Source of the DNA: Calditrichia bacterium
GTDB lineage: Bacteria; Calditrichota; Calditrichia; RBG-13-44-9; J075
Assembly: GCA_028284445.1 (NCBI GenBank)
Contig: JANQRS010000052.1
Location: 62,001 to 126,000 of the forward strand
Reading direction: 5' to 3'
Length of the DNA stretch: 64,000 bases
Shown here: positions 7,571 to 17,194 of the stretch, in pieces
Layout of the letters: each line of letters begins with the position of its first letter
Numbering within the stretch: position 1 is the stretch's first letter
Program-made: the position numbers and the translations under genes
Notes under the pieces: model-generated
What the model was told of the DNA's origin: nothing
What the model saw: the letters and a program-made list of their open reading frames with translations, nothing else
Database searches by the model: none

Positions 7571-9781
7571 ATGACCCAGGATCTTCTCGAGAATTTAAAT
7601 GATAAACAACGCCTGGCCGTCGAAACCGACGACGGGCCGATATTGGTGCTTGCCGGCGCCGGCAGTGGCAAAACCCGTGTTTTGACTTGCAAAATTGCCC
7701 GGCTAATGGAACAGCGCAAGGCCAAGCCCTGGGAAATTCTTGCAGTTACCTTTACAAATAAAGCCGCCGGTGAAATGCGCAAGCGCGTTGAGGAATTTGC
7801 CGGCATGATGGTTGACGGCATGTGGATTGGTACATTCCATTCTATCTGCGCGCGCATCCTGCGTATGGAAATTGATGCGCTTGGCTATCAAAGCAATTTT
7901 TCCATCTATGACACAGATGACCAGATTCGGCAAATTCAATATGTAATGGATAAGCTCAACCTGAACGCCAAACAGTTGAGGCCGCGATCTGTTCAGCATA
8001 TCATTAGCGACAATAAGAATCGCATGGTCAGCGTCGACCGCTACGAGCAAGAAGCGGCCAATTTTGGTGACCGTCAGATTGCTTCTGTTTATCGTGAATA
8101 CGAAGATGCCATGCGGCGCAACAATGCCCTCGACTTCGACGATCTGCTCCTGAAGACCCTCGATCTGTTTACGCGCCACGATGCGGTACTGCGTAAATAC
8201 CAGTCGCGCTTCAAATACGTGCTGGTTGACGAATACCAGGACACCAACAAGGCGCAATATTACATTGTGAAGCAAATTGCCTCTACCCATCGCAATATCT
8301 GCGTGGTTGGTGATGAGGATCAGAGCATATATCGCTGGCGCGGCGCCGATATCGAAAATATCCTGGGATTCGAAAAAGACTATCCGGAAGCGACCGTCAT
8401 CCGCCTGGAGCAGAATTATCGCTCAACACAGAACATTCTCGATGCCGCGAATGCGGTCGTCGCCAACAACAAAAAACGCCTTGGCAAAAATCTCTGGAGC
8501 CATAAGGATTCCGGCCCCAAAATACAGATTCATCAGCTTGTGGATGAAAACGCCGAGGCACTACAGGTTGTAGACATCCTGAAAGACCAATATGTTCGAA
8601 ATGGCCACGCTTACAACGATATGGCGATTCTGTATCGAACCAATGCGCAATCACGAGCATTGGAAGATCGCCTGCGTCGCGGCAATGTTCCCTACACCCT
8701 GGTAGGTGGAACCAAATTCTACGACCGTAAAGAAGTGAAAGACGTGCTGGCGTATCTGCGCATTCTGGTCAATCAACAAGATGCGGTGGCTTTGCGCCGC
8801 ATCGTCAACTATCCGTCACGCGGGATCGGCGCAACCAGTCAGGAGCGCCTGGAAACTCATGCTGCTGAGCAGGGCATCTCTCTTTATGAAGCGTTGCAGC
8901 GGGCAGCCGAGATTACGACGATCAATGCCGGAACCCGCGCAAAGATGCAGAACTTTGCGGAAGCCCTTGATGCGATAGTTGCCGATGTAGATAAAGTTAG
9001 TGCCTATGAATTGGCTCACCTGGTTATCGATCGTTTTCGTCTTAAAGAGCAATACCAAATGAGCAGTGCGATTGAAGATGAGACCCGTCTGGAAAACATC
9101 AATGAATTATTGAATAGTATTGCCGTATTTACCGAGCAAGCACGCGATGATGACGTCAGTTTGCAACGCTACCTGGAGGATGTGTCGCTGCTAACCGACC
9201 TTGACCGCTGGGATCCGGGTTTCAGTGCGGTGACATTAATGACCCTACATAGCGCCAAAGGCCTGGAATTTCCGGTGGTAATTATTGCCGGGATGGAAGA
9301 GGGGCTATTCCCGCTTTTTCGTTCATTGGAAAGAGAAGATGACCTTGAAGAGGAGCGTCGGCTTTTTTATGTTGGGATGACCCGTGCCGAGGATGCGCTG
9401 TATTTGCTGTGGGCGGGACAGCGCCGTCGCTTTACCGGTGATGGATCGGGAATGTCTTACAGGAATACGGCTTCGCGCTTCCTGGCGGAAATTCCTTCGG
9501 ACTTTAAGAATGACCGCCGTCTAGATAGTTTTGCCAGCGGATATCGTCCCCGGCAGCGTCAGCGATTCAAGGAGCGTGATGCTTTCACTGCTGCTGCCAC
9601 GGCGATTGACAATGAAGCCGGGTATAAGATTGGGGACTGGGTTCAACACGATACTTTTGGGCGCGGTCAAATCCTCGGCATTGAGGGAAGCGGTGTCGGC
9701 CTGAAACTTTCAATCTTGTTTGGAAAAAAGTTGAAGAAAATTATTGCAGAATATGCCAATTTGGAACGATTGGATAAGTGA
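7571..9781 (+). CDS. pcrA: UvrD/PcrA-type 3'-5' DNA helicase
   Basis: Superfamily 1A helicase of 736 residues. Motifs in order: Q-motif LNDKQRLAVE, Walker A AGAGSGKTRVL, TFTNKAAGEM, DEYQDTN (Walker B), GDEDQSIYRWRGA, EQNYRST, TLHSAKGLEFPVV and EEERRLFYVGMTRA. The C-terminus carries the Tudor-like PcrA/UvrD tail (YKIGDWVQHDTFGRGQILGIEG, ending NLERLDK), which in known enzymes contacts RNA polymerase. Likely roles are nucleotide-excision and mismatch repair and clearing of stalled replication or transcription. PcrA and UvrD cannot be told apart from sequence alone. It starts immediately after mltG. Confidence 0.95.
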   Translation: MTQDLLENLNDKQRLAVETDDGPILVLAGAGSGKTRVLTCKIARLMEQRKAKPWEILAVTFTNKAAGEMRKRVEEFAGMMVDGMWIGTFHSICARILRMEIDALGYQSNFSIYDTDDQIRQIQYVMDKLNLNAKQLRPRSVQHIISDNKNRMVSVDRYEQEAANFGDRQIASVYREYEDAMRRNNALDFDDLLLKTLDLFTRHDAVLRKYQSRFKYVLVDEYQDTNKAQYYIVKQIASTHRNICVVGDEDQSIYRWRGADIENILGFEKDYPEATVIRLEQNYRSTQNILDAANAVVANNKKRLGKNLWSHKDSGPKIQIHQLVDENAEALQVVDILKDQYVRNGHAYNDMAILYRTNAQSRALEDRLRRGNVPYTLVGGTKFYDRKEVKDVLAYLRILVNQQDAVALRRIVNYPSRGIGATSQERLETHAAEQGISLYEALQRAAEITTINAGTRAKMQNFAEALDAIVADVDKVSAYELAHLVIDRFRLKEQYQMSSAIEDETRLENINELLNSIAVFTEQARDDDVSLQRYLEDVSLLTDLDRWDPGFSAVTLMTLHSAKGLEFPVVIIAGMEEGLFPLFRSLEREDDLEEERRLFYVGMTRAEDALYLLWAGQRRRFTGDGSGMSYRNTASRFLAEIPSDFKNDRRLDSFASGYRPRQRQRFKERDAFTAAATAIDNEAGYKIGDWVQHDTFGRGQILGIEGSGVGLKLSILFGKKLKKIIAEYANLERLDK

Positions 9782-9803
9782 AATTAGCCAATGGGATGCA
9801 CGT

Positions 9804-12800
9804 ATGCGTAATTTGAAGAAACGCTGTTGTTGGGGGTTGTTGATTCTCTTGCTGTCTGGAATGGCAATGGGGCAACAATATGACGAAAGCAATGACTTCT
9901 CGTTTGCGCTTAAGTTGTATAACGAAGGTTTTTATGATGTGGCCGTGAAACAATGGTCGACCTTCATCAATAGATATCCGGATAGCGACCGTCTTGCTGA
10001 TGCCCGCTATTACTATGGCGACGCACTTTATAAGGTTAAAGATTTCGAAAATGCGCGGATCGAGTTTCAGGCGCTTGCTGTCAGCTATCCGGGACACCCG
10101 AGGGCTGCCCAAAGTTGGCAAATGGTGGGTGTCTGTTACCAGCAATTGGGAAAGAAAGACGAGGCTGCGAAGGCATTTGAGACAGTGAAGCTGTTGTTCC
10201 CTTCCAATGCACTGGCGCCCGGTGCAGTACTTTCAGCCGGTGAACTTTACGTCGAGCTTGATCAGCTGCCGAAAGCGGAACAACTGCTTCGTGATTTTCT
10301 CGATCGCTATCTTGAATCATCGGAATATCCGCGCGGACGTTTGCTTTATGCCGATTTGCTATTGAAGAAGGGCGAGCTGGAAAAAGCGGACCTCGAATAC
10401 CAAAAAGTGCTGGATATTACCGACGACAAAGGCATTCAAGCAGAAGCCTCTATTGGTCGGGCACTCGTCTATCAGCGACTTGGCCTATTGGAAAAGGCCA
10501 TAGCTAATTTGCAGCAAGTTGTCGGCGAGCATCGGGGCTCCCCTTCGGCATTTAAAGCACTCAAGGCACTAACCCGGCTAAATCTCGATCGCCGGGACTG
10601 GCAACAAGCACTGACGATATTAAAGCGTGAGGGCAAGAACTACGACGTTGCCCGCCAAAGAGAATTACAAGTCATGCAGATTCAGGCGCTGATTATGTCC
10701 GGCGACTATGTGTTTGCCGATCAAAAGGCGACGGACTGGTTAAACAACACCAAGAGTGCTGATGCAAATACAGTTGCTTTTTATCAGGCCGTAAGCAAGC
10801 TGGAAAATGGTCAAACCCAGATGGCAATCGACAAACTTAAGCCGCTTGAAAAGACCCTCGCTGATGATCCAAAGCAGCAAAATTATCGCGCTGCTTCGCT
10901 TTATGGGTTGACCATGGCATCATTACAGAAGCAGGATGTGCCTGCAGCCAGACTCTATCTTGGACAATTACAAGGATTGGCTGGTGAGGCACAATATACG
11001 GAGTCCTTGTACCGTGATTTGATTCGCCTGGCCTTTCGCACTGGCGAATTGGCCGCTGGTGTTGATGAACTGCAGCGCTTTCGTGGGCTTTACGGCAATA
11101 GCGTCCATCGGGATGACCTGATTTATGAAGCCGGCAAAGCCTATTTTGATAAAGGGCAGTACGAACGCGCAATGATCTATTTTGAACAGCTTGGCGAGGA
11201 ATACGTGTGCTCGGCAGCCTGGGATTCTAGCATGGCTTACATTGACTTTATTGATACCTATCATCAGCGGCGACAGGGAACCGGGGTGAATGAAATCGCC
11301 CGTTTGATGGGCCGAATGATTACCGGTGGTGAAAAGTCGGAACTGCTCTTTGATCTTGGACGGATCTATCTGGCAGATTTGCGTGACTACCGTGAGGCCA
11401 GCCGAATTTTTGCGCAGTATATCAAGACGGCGAAGGATTCGTCCGCTCTTGCCGCCGGACATTATTATCTGAGCGATAGTTATCTTAAGCTTGCTCAATA
11501 TGAGGCTTTCATGAAAGGCGATGCCGGCAGCTGGGGCAAAAAAGCGGCTGACCAGCTTCGTCAGGCGATGAGTTACGTGCGCTATTCTCCGGAGCCGGAT
11601 ACCCTGACCTTTCGCTTCCTGACATATGCGGTTCCTGAAGCAAAGGAAGATCTCAACAAGCAGTTTAAGTTTTGGCAGCTTTTTGAGAAAAACAATCCGC
11701 AATCCGACTTGTTGCCGGAAGTGCGCCTGCAATTAGCCGGTCTATTGGCCCGCAAAGGATCCCTTGAAGAGGCTGTTGCTTACTATGATCGGGTTATTGC
11801 TTCCAATAAGAATGCGATGAAGCGTGGCGATGCCCGCTACCGCAAAGCGCGCCTGTTGATGAATACCGGACAAGGAAGTGCCGGGCTTGACGCCTTAAAA
11901 GACTATTTACTGTCCGAGAAAAAGCACCCGCATTTGGCAATTGGATATCGGATATTGGCCGACAGCTATGCGGCTGCTAATCAGCCCGGGGTTGCCGCCC
12001 AGTTCCTGGAACGATTATTAACTCAATTTGACTATGCTGACGTGGCCGAAAGAGCCCGTCAGGATATAACCGGTTTACTGGTTGAAGCCGGTGAATATGC
12101 CCGGGCAGAAACCTATATCGAGCCGCAGCTCAAGGAGTTTGCCGGGGCCAGTGACCCGGTAGTTGCCAAATATCTCACGGCTCCGCCAGCCAATTATTAC
12201 TTTTTCTCCGGAAAGTCCCGCTATTTAAAGTCGGACTTTGGCAGTGCCCGGGACCAGCTGCTAAAATTCCTCTATCTTGCCGATAGCAATCCACATATGA
12301 ATGAGGCTTACTTCCTGCTTGGGAAAATGTCGCGTCAGGAAAACGACCTGGAATCTGCTGTGCTGCATTTGTCCCTCGCTGACATCAAGAACGATACCAG
12401 CTTTTTTTATCAAGCGAATGATATTGCAGCCGATATTTTGTTTGAGAGCGGTGAATACGGCGAGGCGGCAAAACGCTACGATCGCTTGATCGATTTAGCC
12501 TTGAATCCTGCAAAAAAAATAAACCATGAAGCACAGAAAATCCGCTGTTTGATTAACAGTGGTGAAACGGCTTCCGTCAAGACGCAAGCAAGCGCATTTG
12601 AAAAGAAATACAAAAAGGATCCGGCGCTTTCTGGCTACATGGCCGCATTTGAACTTGATCGGGGCAAGGCAGCTTATCGCGCTGGCAAGCATGATCTGGC
12701 AATCAAGCACTTCAAGACGGTGGTCGGTAAATACAAGAAAACCGAATATCAGGATGACGCGCATTTGTCATTAATTCGCAGTTATGCCACCTTGAATAAG

Positions 12801-13466
12801 GCTGAAGATGTGATCAAGGAATCGCAAAAATTCTTCAAAAATCATCCTGGAAATGACCTAACTGCGGAAGTATATTTGACGCTTGCGGAGATCTATTATC
12901 GCAATGAGCAGCCGCCGGAAGGTCTGACAGCGGTGAAAAATGCAGCTGAAAGCGCAAAAACGCCATCGGCGCGCAAGAAGGCATTGCCAATGTTGATTGC
13001 GTCCTACAAAAATGTCGGCCAATGGGATGCTGCTCTTCAAACTGCCCGGTCATATATCCAGGAATTTCCGGATGCTGACGATGTGATTGTGCAAAAAATA
13101 AATATGGGCATTTTCCTGTCCAATCTGAATCGCAACAATGAAGCAATTGATCATCTGCGGGCACTTAAGTATGAAGTGAGCAGTGAGGAAGAACCGGAAA
13201 TTCAATACTATATTGGCGAAGCGTACTACAACGGTGGTCAGTACGATAACGCCATCAATGAATTCCTGAAAATTCCATTGTTGTCGAAGAAGACCAAATT
13301 GCAGTGGGAGGCCAGCGCATTGTATCGCGCCGGGCAATCTTACGAGCGTCTGGGGCGAAAAGCAGATGCCATTCGCATGTATCAGGAAATTATTGATCGC
13401 CCCGGTATCCAGGTGCAGTTGAAGAATGAGGCGAAGAAGCTGATTGCCGCCCTCCGGACCGGTTAG
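9804..13466 (+). CDS. Giant secreted TPR repeat protein
   Basis: 1220 residues from the ATG at 9804; the open frame reaches 9744 inside the helicase gene, but the signal peptide (MRNLKKRCCWGLLILLLSGMAMG, cleavage before QQYDES) marks the real start. The rest is almost wholly alpha-helical TPR/Sel1-like repeats with recurring patterns such as FEQLG.EY, YYLSDSYLKLAQY, ALYRAGQSYERLGRKADAI and YPxSDRLADARYYYGDALYKVKDFENA. It resembles BamD/YbgF-type periplasmic TPR scaffolds, stretched to dozens of helices. It probably organises envelope proteins; no enzymatic domain is visible. The helicase ends only 22 bases upstream. Confidence 0.85.
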   Translation: MRNLKKRCCWGLLILLLSGMAMGQQYDESNDFSFALKLYNEGFYDVAVKQWSTFINRYPDSDRLADARYYYGDALYKVKDFENARIEFQALAVSYPGHPRAAQSWQMVGVCYQQLGKKDEAAKAFETVKLLFPSNALAPGAVLSAGELYVELDQLPKAEQLLRDFLDRYLESSEYPRGRLLYADLLLKKGELEKADLEYQKVLDITDDKGIQAEASIGRALVYQRLGLLEKAIANLQQVVGEHRGSPSAFKALKALTRLNLDRRDWQQALTILKREGKNYDVARQRELQVMQIQALIMSGDYVFADQKATDWLNNTKSADANTVAFYQAVSKLENGQTQMAIDKLKPLEKTLADDPKQQNYRAASLYGLTMASLQKQDVPAARLYLGQLQGLAGEAQYTESLYRDLIRLAFRTGELAAGVDELQRFRGLYGNSVHRDDLIYEAGKAYFDKGQYERAMIYFEQLGEEYVCSAAWDSSMAYIDFIDTYHQRRQGTGVNEIARLMGRMITGGEKSELLFDLGRIYLADLRDYREASRIFAQYIKTAKDSSALAAGHYYLSDSYLKLAQYEAFMKGDAGSWGKKAADQLRQAMSYVRYSPEPDTLTFRFLTYAVPEAKEDLNKQFKFWQLFEKNNPQSDLLPEVRLQLAGLLARKGSLEEAVAYYDRVIASNKNAMKRGDARYRKARLLMNTGQGSAGLDALKDYLLSEKKHPHLAIGYRILADSYAAANQPGVAAQFLERLLTQFDYADVAERARQDITGLLVEAGEYARAETYIEPQLKEFAGASDPVVAKYLTAPPANYYFFSGKSRYLKSDFGSARDQLLKFLYLADSNPHMNEAYFLLGKMSRQENDLESAVLHLSLADIKNDTSFFYQANDIAADILFESGEYGEAAKRYDRLIDLALNPAKKINHEAQKIRCLINSGETASVKTQASAFEKKYKKDPALSGYMAAFELDRGKAAYRAGKHDLAIKHFKTVVGKYKKTEYQDDAHLSLIRSYATLNKAEDVIKESQKFFKNHPGNDLTAEVYLTLAEIYYRNEQPPEGLTAVKNAAESAKTPSARKKALPMLIASYKNVGQWDAALQTARSYIQEFPDADDVIVQKINMGIFLSNLNRNNEAIDHLRALKYEVSSEEEPEIQYYIGEAYYNGGQYDNAINEFLKIPLLSKKTKLQWEASALYRAGQSYERLGRKADAIRMYQEIIDRPGIQVQLKNEAKKLIAALRTG

Positions 13467-13593
13467 TGAAAGAATAAAATTGCACCTTTGTGATCTATTT
13501 TAAATTTTTTCATTCACTTAAACTTTATGTTGAATGAAAACAGCACGATTACTATCTATTATGTCAATATGTGAGTTAACGCGTGAGGCGACA

Positions 13594-14904
13594 ATGAAAA
13601 GAGTTGCAATACCCTGCATAATCCTGATAATGGGTATTTTTTTAATGCAGTGCGGAGGGGCGAAGAAGTTGTCGCCCGAGGAGTATCAAAATCTCTCAAA
13701 TTCCGAAAGAATTGCCTACCTGACCAAGCAGGTTGAAAAGAGCCCCAATGATATGGGACTGAAGAAAATGCTCTATGAGGAGTATATGGACGCCGATATG
13801 CGGCCTCAGGCTATTCAAACGCTTGGTGAAATCCTGGAATTGGATCCGTATCAAGTAGATCTGCAATACAAATATGGACAGCTGAATCATGAAGAAGGCA
13901 ATACCCGCGAAGCCTACCAGGCATTCCTGCGAGTGATGCAGAGTGGCTCGGCGGAGATTTACAAGGACCAGGTTGCTCAATATGTGGCCGGTAACTTCCT
14001 GACTCAGCAGGTAACATTTGACGGCGAAGATGAAGCTTTCCCAAGCTTTTCACCGGATGGCAGTAAGATTATCTACCAGAAGCGCAATAACGGCAATTGG
14101 GATATTTACGAATACACCATGCAAACCAAAACGGCTCGGCCGGTTGTTGCCAGCGAGGCAGATGAAGAATTGCCGACCTACAACCCTCAGGGCACCCAAA
14201 TTGCTTTTACCAGCAACAGTGCTGACCGCCGCCCTATCGGTTCCAATTACAAGGTGCGCGAAATTACTCTGCTGGAGACCTCTGATAATTTTACGTCGAA
14301 CGTCACTCAGTCGGTTGCGGATGATTGGCTTCCACGCTATAGCCATTCCGGAACTCAGTTGCTCTTTGTTTCCGAACGCAACGACTTGCGCAAGGTGAAT
14401 TACCTTGGCAAGCAAAGCGACCTTTTTGTCATGAATAGCAACGGCGACTTTCAGCATCGCCTGACAGAAACCCCGGTCAATGAAGGCGGCGCTTGTTTCA
14501 GTGCAAACGACAAGCAAATCTATTTCCATTCCAATCAGAATGGCAATTATGACATTTTTGTCATGCGCACGGATGGCTCGCAGAAGATGACAGTTGTGAA
14601 CAATCCCAACGGTGATGATGTTAACCCGCATGCATCTCCGGTTGCCGACTACATCACTTTTGTATCAAATCGCGATGGCAACTACGAAATCTACCGCTGC
14701 CGCGCCAATGGTGGTGAGCAGGAACGACTGACAATACATCCCGGGGTTGATTCGAATCCCACATTTTCTCCGGATGGACAGACCATTGCATTCCATTCCA
14801 ATCGCAACGGGAATTTTGATATCTTCTTTATCAACCTCGGCCACTCTACCAGCGGCACAACAATTGGCGAGTTGATAGACCGACTGAACGGCCTGCTGCA
14901 ATAA
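13594..14904 (+). CDS. TPR plus TolB-like (PD40) beta-propeller lipoprotein
   Basis: 436 residues. The start at 13594 gives a lipoprotein signal peptide with Cys20 (IFLMQCGG) and has GAGG upstream; the open frame from 13534 adds an unsupported leader. Residues about 30-125 look like TPR helices (AIQTLGEILELDPYQ, EEGNTREAYQAFLRVM). Then come at least five TolB/PD40 propeller blades with the FSPDGSKI..YQKRNNGNWDIYEY pattern (AFTSNSADRR, FVSERNDL, YFHSNQNGNYDIFVM, FVSNRDGNYEIYR, FHSNRNGNFDIFF). Such lipoproteins act as protein-binding modules in the periplasm. It differs from TolB in carrying the TPR part. Confidence 0.85.
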   Translation: MKRVAIPCIILIMGIFLMQCGGAKKLSPEEYQNLSNSERIAYLTKQVEKSPNDMGLKKMLYEEYMDADMRPQAIQTLGEILELDPYQVDLQYKYGQLNHEEGNTREAYQAFLRVMQSGSAEIYKDQVAQYVAGNFLTQQVTFDGEDEAFPSFSPDGSKIIYQKRNNGNWDIYEYTMQTKTARPVVASEADEELPTYNPQGTQIAFTSNSADRRPIGSNYKVREITLLETSDNFTSNVTQSVADDWLPRYSHSGTQLLFVSERNDLRKVNYLGKQSDLFVMNSNGDFQHRLTETPVNEGGACFSANDKQIYFHSNQNGNYDIFVMRTDGSQKMTVVNNPNGDDVNPHASPVADYITFVSNRDGNYEIYRCRANGGEQERLTIHPGVDSNPTFSPDGQTIAFHSNRNGNFDIFFINLGHSTSGTTIGELIDRLNGLLQ

Positions 14905-14924
14905 GAAAATTTCCAGCCAGGATG

Positions 14925-14954
14925 CCGGCTTGGCTACCAACGTAGCGGAGCCGG
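14925..14954 (+). terminator. Hairpin after the PD40 lipoprotein gene
   Basis: CCGGCT (14925-14930) pairs with AGCCGG (14949-14954), and an inner CTAC/GTAG stem closes on a CAAC loop. It lies 20 bases after the stop. No clear T-run follows, so it may be a weak terminator or a 3'-end stabilising stem. Confidence 0.35.
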
Positions 14955-15005
14955 TTGAATAAAACCCGGCTTTGCCTCAGACGACAGTTTTCATTAAGTT
15001 TAGAG

Positions 15006-16136
15006 ATGAAAAACGAGGGTAAGGCGTTATTGAGTTCAGGCAAGCACCAGCACGGCAAGCGTATTTTGCTCCATTTTGCTCATCGTGGCGAAGCGCGAGT
15101 ATTCCTAGAGGAACTTGCGGTTCATCCGGTGAGTTTTCCCGTTAAGGGACTCTATGAAAATGAGAGATTCCTTGTAGTGATTAGCGGTGAAGGGCGGCAA
15201 AATACCACTGAAACGTTGGCCGCGGCTATCAGTTACGCCGGTATGCAAATCAGTGAAGTCCTGAATCTTGGGGTTGCCGGCAGTCTGCACTACGATCTTA
15301 AGCTCAATAGAATTGTCAGCGTTCGCACAGTATATGGCGCCATTGACAATCGCGTAGAATTCAAGACTTTTACTTCAGTTGATGATGCAGCAGAAATTGA
15401 CTGCATATCAACCAGCCGGCGGATTCTGGAGAAGGAAGACGCCGAACCGCTGTCGTATTTTGCCCAGATCGTTGACCGTGAATTATGGGCCTGTGCGTCA
15501 GTTTGTAAACGATTTAATATACCATTTCGCTCTTTGAAAATGATTTCCGATAGGGCAGGGGAACAGGCACTTTGTGCCGATATCGCTGAAGATGCTCTTC
15601 GCTACAGTCACGCACTCTTCAATCACTTTAAGAAGCTGGCTCACCAGGAGGAGCCGGAAAATGAGCGGATTGAGTTGCCGGACGGCTTCTATGCAACTGT
15701 TGCGCAAAAAAGGCAGCTAACGAGCCTCTTGCAAGCTGTTGTGGTTAAAGAAAAGCGTTCAGCTAAGCATTTGCCTGACTTTTTGCCCATCGATGATATT
15801 CTGAAGTCAGAAAAGCATCCCAAAAAACGCACAATTCGACTCATTCATGAATTGCGGGACTACCTGAATCCATTTCGGCGTCGGCTTGAGGAGAGCTTGA
15901 AGCCCATTTTTGAACCGCTTCGCGGCAATGATATTCGCGTGTCGCCCGCCCGCGATTACGAAACCAATGCCCTTGGCATCAGTTTTACTGTGGAAAATGA
16001 AGATGAGTTAGACAGGAAATGTGCCGCCCTAAAGAGTTTTGACTATGTCGCCTACCGGGAAATTCTGAGCGGCGAAGTTATGTCTGTAAATGGAAAATCA
16101 AAACCCGCCAAGGGTGAGGATAGTCAGGCAAATTGA
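15006..16136 (+). CDS. Nucleoside phosphorylase/nucleosidase-like protein with extra C-terminal domain
   Basis: 376 residues from the ATG at 15006. The first 215 or so resemble the MTAN/PNP fold: LLHFAHRGEARVFLE, VVISGEGRQNTTETLAAAI, the glycine motif LNLGVAGSL, VDRELWACASVCKRFNIPF (Glu in the position of the substrate-binding ME pair) and MISDRAG with the catalytic-type Asp. About 150 further residues (from ERIELPDGFY) match nothing I recognise; they are charged and helical and may bind nucleic acid or partners. The stop overlaps the TTG start of the radical SAM gene by four bases, so the two are translationally coupled. The substrate is unknown. Confidence 0.65.
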   Translation: MKNEGKALLSSGKHQHGKRILLHFAHRGEARVFLEELAVHPVSFPVKGLYENERFLVVISGEGRQNTTETLAAAISYAGMQISEVLNLGVAGSLHYDLKLNRIVSVRTVYGAIDNRVEFKTFTSVDDAAEIDCISTSRRILEKEDAEPLSYFAQIVDRELWACASVCKRFNIPFRSLKMISDRAGEQALCADIAEDALRYSHALFNHFKKLAHQEEPENERIELPDGFYATVAQKRQLTSLLQAVVVKEKRSAKHLPDFLPIDDILKSEKHPKKRTIRLIHELRDYLNPFRRRLEESLKPIFEPLRGNDIRVSPARDYETNALGISFTVENEDELDRKCAALKSFDYVAYREILSGEVMSVNGKSKPAKGEDSQAN

Positions 16137-17161
16137 AATTCAAAACACTGTTTGTTGAAGAAGCTGTTGCAGATGATCCGCAAACTTTGCGGATTATTGA
16201 CGCTTTTCCAAAGGCAAGCGTGAACTATATTTCAAAAGTTGAGGATGTGTTCGGGCGTGCACGAAAACCGTATTTGCAGAAGCGGACATCACTCAATCTG
16301 TTTATCGGCCGTAAAGAAGGCAATTTACTGAAGGTTGCGCCGGACGCCTATGGATTGGCAGGCGAGCCGCATTTCTACTTCATTCACGCATACAATTGTG
16401 TCTACGAGTGCGAATATTGTTATTTGCAAGGCTATTTCAAATCGCCGGATTTGGTGTTCTTTGTGAACCATGATGAAATTATTGCTGAGATGGAGGCTGC
16501 AACCCTGCAGGTGCCGGACGGACAACATATTTGGTTTCATGCCGGAGAGTTCAGCGATTGCCTGGCGCTAAGCCATATTACCTGTGAATGGGAAAACTAT
16601 TGGCCGTTCTTTGCCCGCTATCCACAGGCAAAGCTGGAGTTACGGACCAAATCTGTGAACATCAAGGTCATTCGCAAGCTTGGCCCGCTGGATAACGTGA
16701 TTGTGAGCTTTAGTCTCTCTCCCGATATAGCATTAAAGCTGCACGATCGGGGAACACCGTCGCTATCGGCGCGCATGAAGGCGATTCAGCAACTGGTTGA
16801 GGATGGCTTTCAAATCGGACTGCATTTTGATCCAATGATTTACCGGGAGAATTTTGAAGCAGATTATGAAATCCTAACCGAGGATGTTGTCCGTATTATA
16901 CCAGCTGAGCAGTTGGCCTATGTGTCGCTGGGCGTTGTGCGATTTAGCAGGGATGTTTTCCTCGAGTTTGAAAGGAATTATCCGGATTCGGAATTGTTGG
17001 CTGCTGAATTTACCCGAAGCTTTGATGGCAAAGTCAGATATACCCGTCCACATCGCATGTATATGCTCAGGCAGGTGGAAAAAATCTGTCACGAGAAGGG
17101 GATAGCGCCGCACAAAGTGTATTTATGTATGGAGAATGAGTCGGAAAAACAGTTGTCTTGA
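16133..17161 (+). CDS. Spore-photoproduct-lyase-like radical SAM protein
   Basis: 342 residues, starting at a TTG that overlaps the upstream stop. The iron-sulfur motif is CVYECEYC with Cys89, Cys93 and Cys96, the CxxxCxxC spacing typical of SPL and radical SAM enzymes. The flanking sequence (HAYNC...YCYLQGYFKSPD, WFHAGEFSDCLALSHIT, LELRTKSVN, LHFDPMIY) matches the SPL family. True SPL repairs UV thymine dimers in spores, but nothing else here suggests sporulation. The hydrogen-donor Cys of SplB does not appear to be conserved, although Cys143 lies close by. It probably acts on nucleic acid or nucleotides together with the coupled nucleosidase-like protein. Confidence 0.8.
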   Translation: MKFKTLFVEEAVADDPQTLRIIDAFPKASVNYISKVEDVFGRARKPYLQKRTSLNLFIGRKEGNLLKVAPDAYGLAGEPHFYFIHAYNCVYECEYCYLQGYFKSPDLVFFVNHDEIIAEMEAATLQVPDGQHIWFHAGEFSDCLALSHITCEWENYWPFFARYPQAKLELRTKSVNIKVIRKLGPLDNVIVSFSLSPDIALKLHDRGTPSLSARMKAIQQLVEDGFQIGLHFDPMIYRENFEADYEILTEDVVRIIPAEQLAYVSLGVVRFSRDVFLEFERNYPDSELLAAEFTRSFDGKVRYTRPHRMYMLRQVEKICHEKGIAPHKVYLCMENESEKQLS

Positions 17162-17194
17162 CAAATTTGATTGTCAGAACCCGGACTTGATAAA

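Noticed and set aside
10968..11732. 254-codon minus-strand open frame inside the giant TPR gene
   Set aside because: Antisense to a continuous plus-strand TPR reading frame; no domain and no start signals.
16133..17161. Sporulation locus
   Set aside because: SPL-like protein alone does not imply sporulation; no other spore gene is seen and the cell type is diderm.
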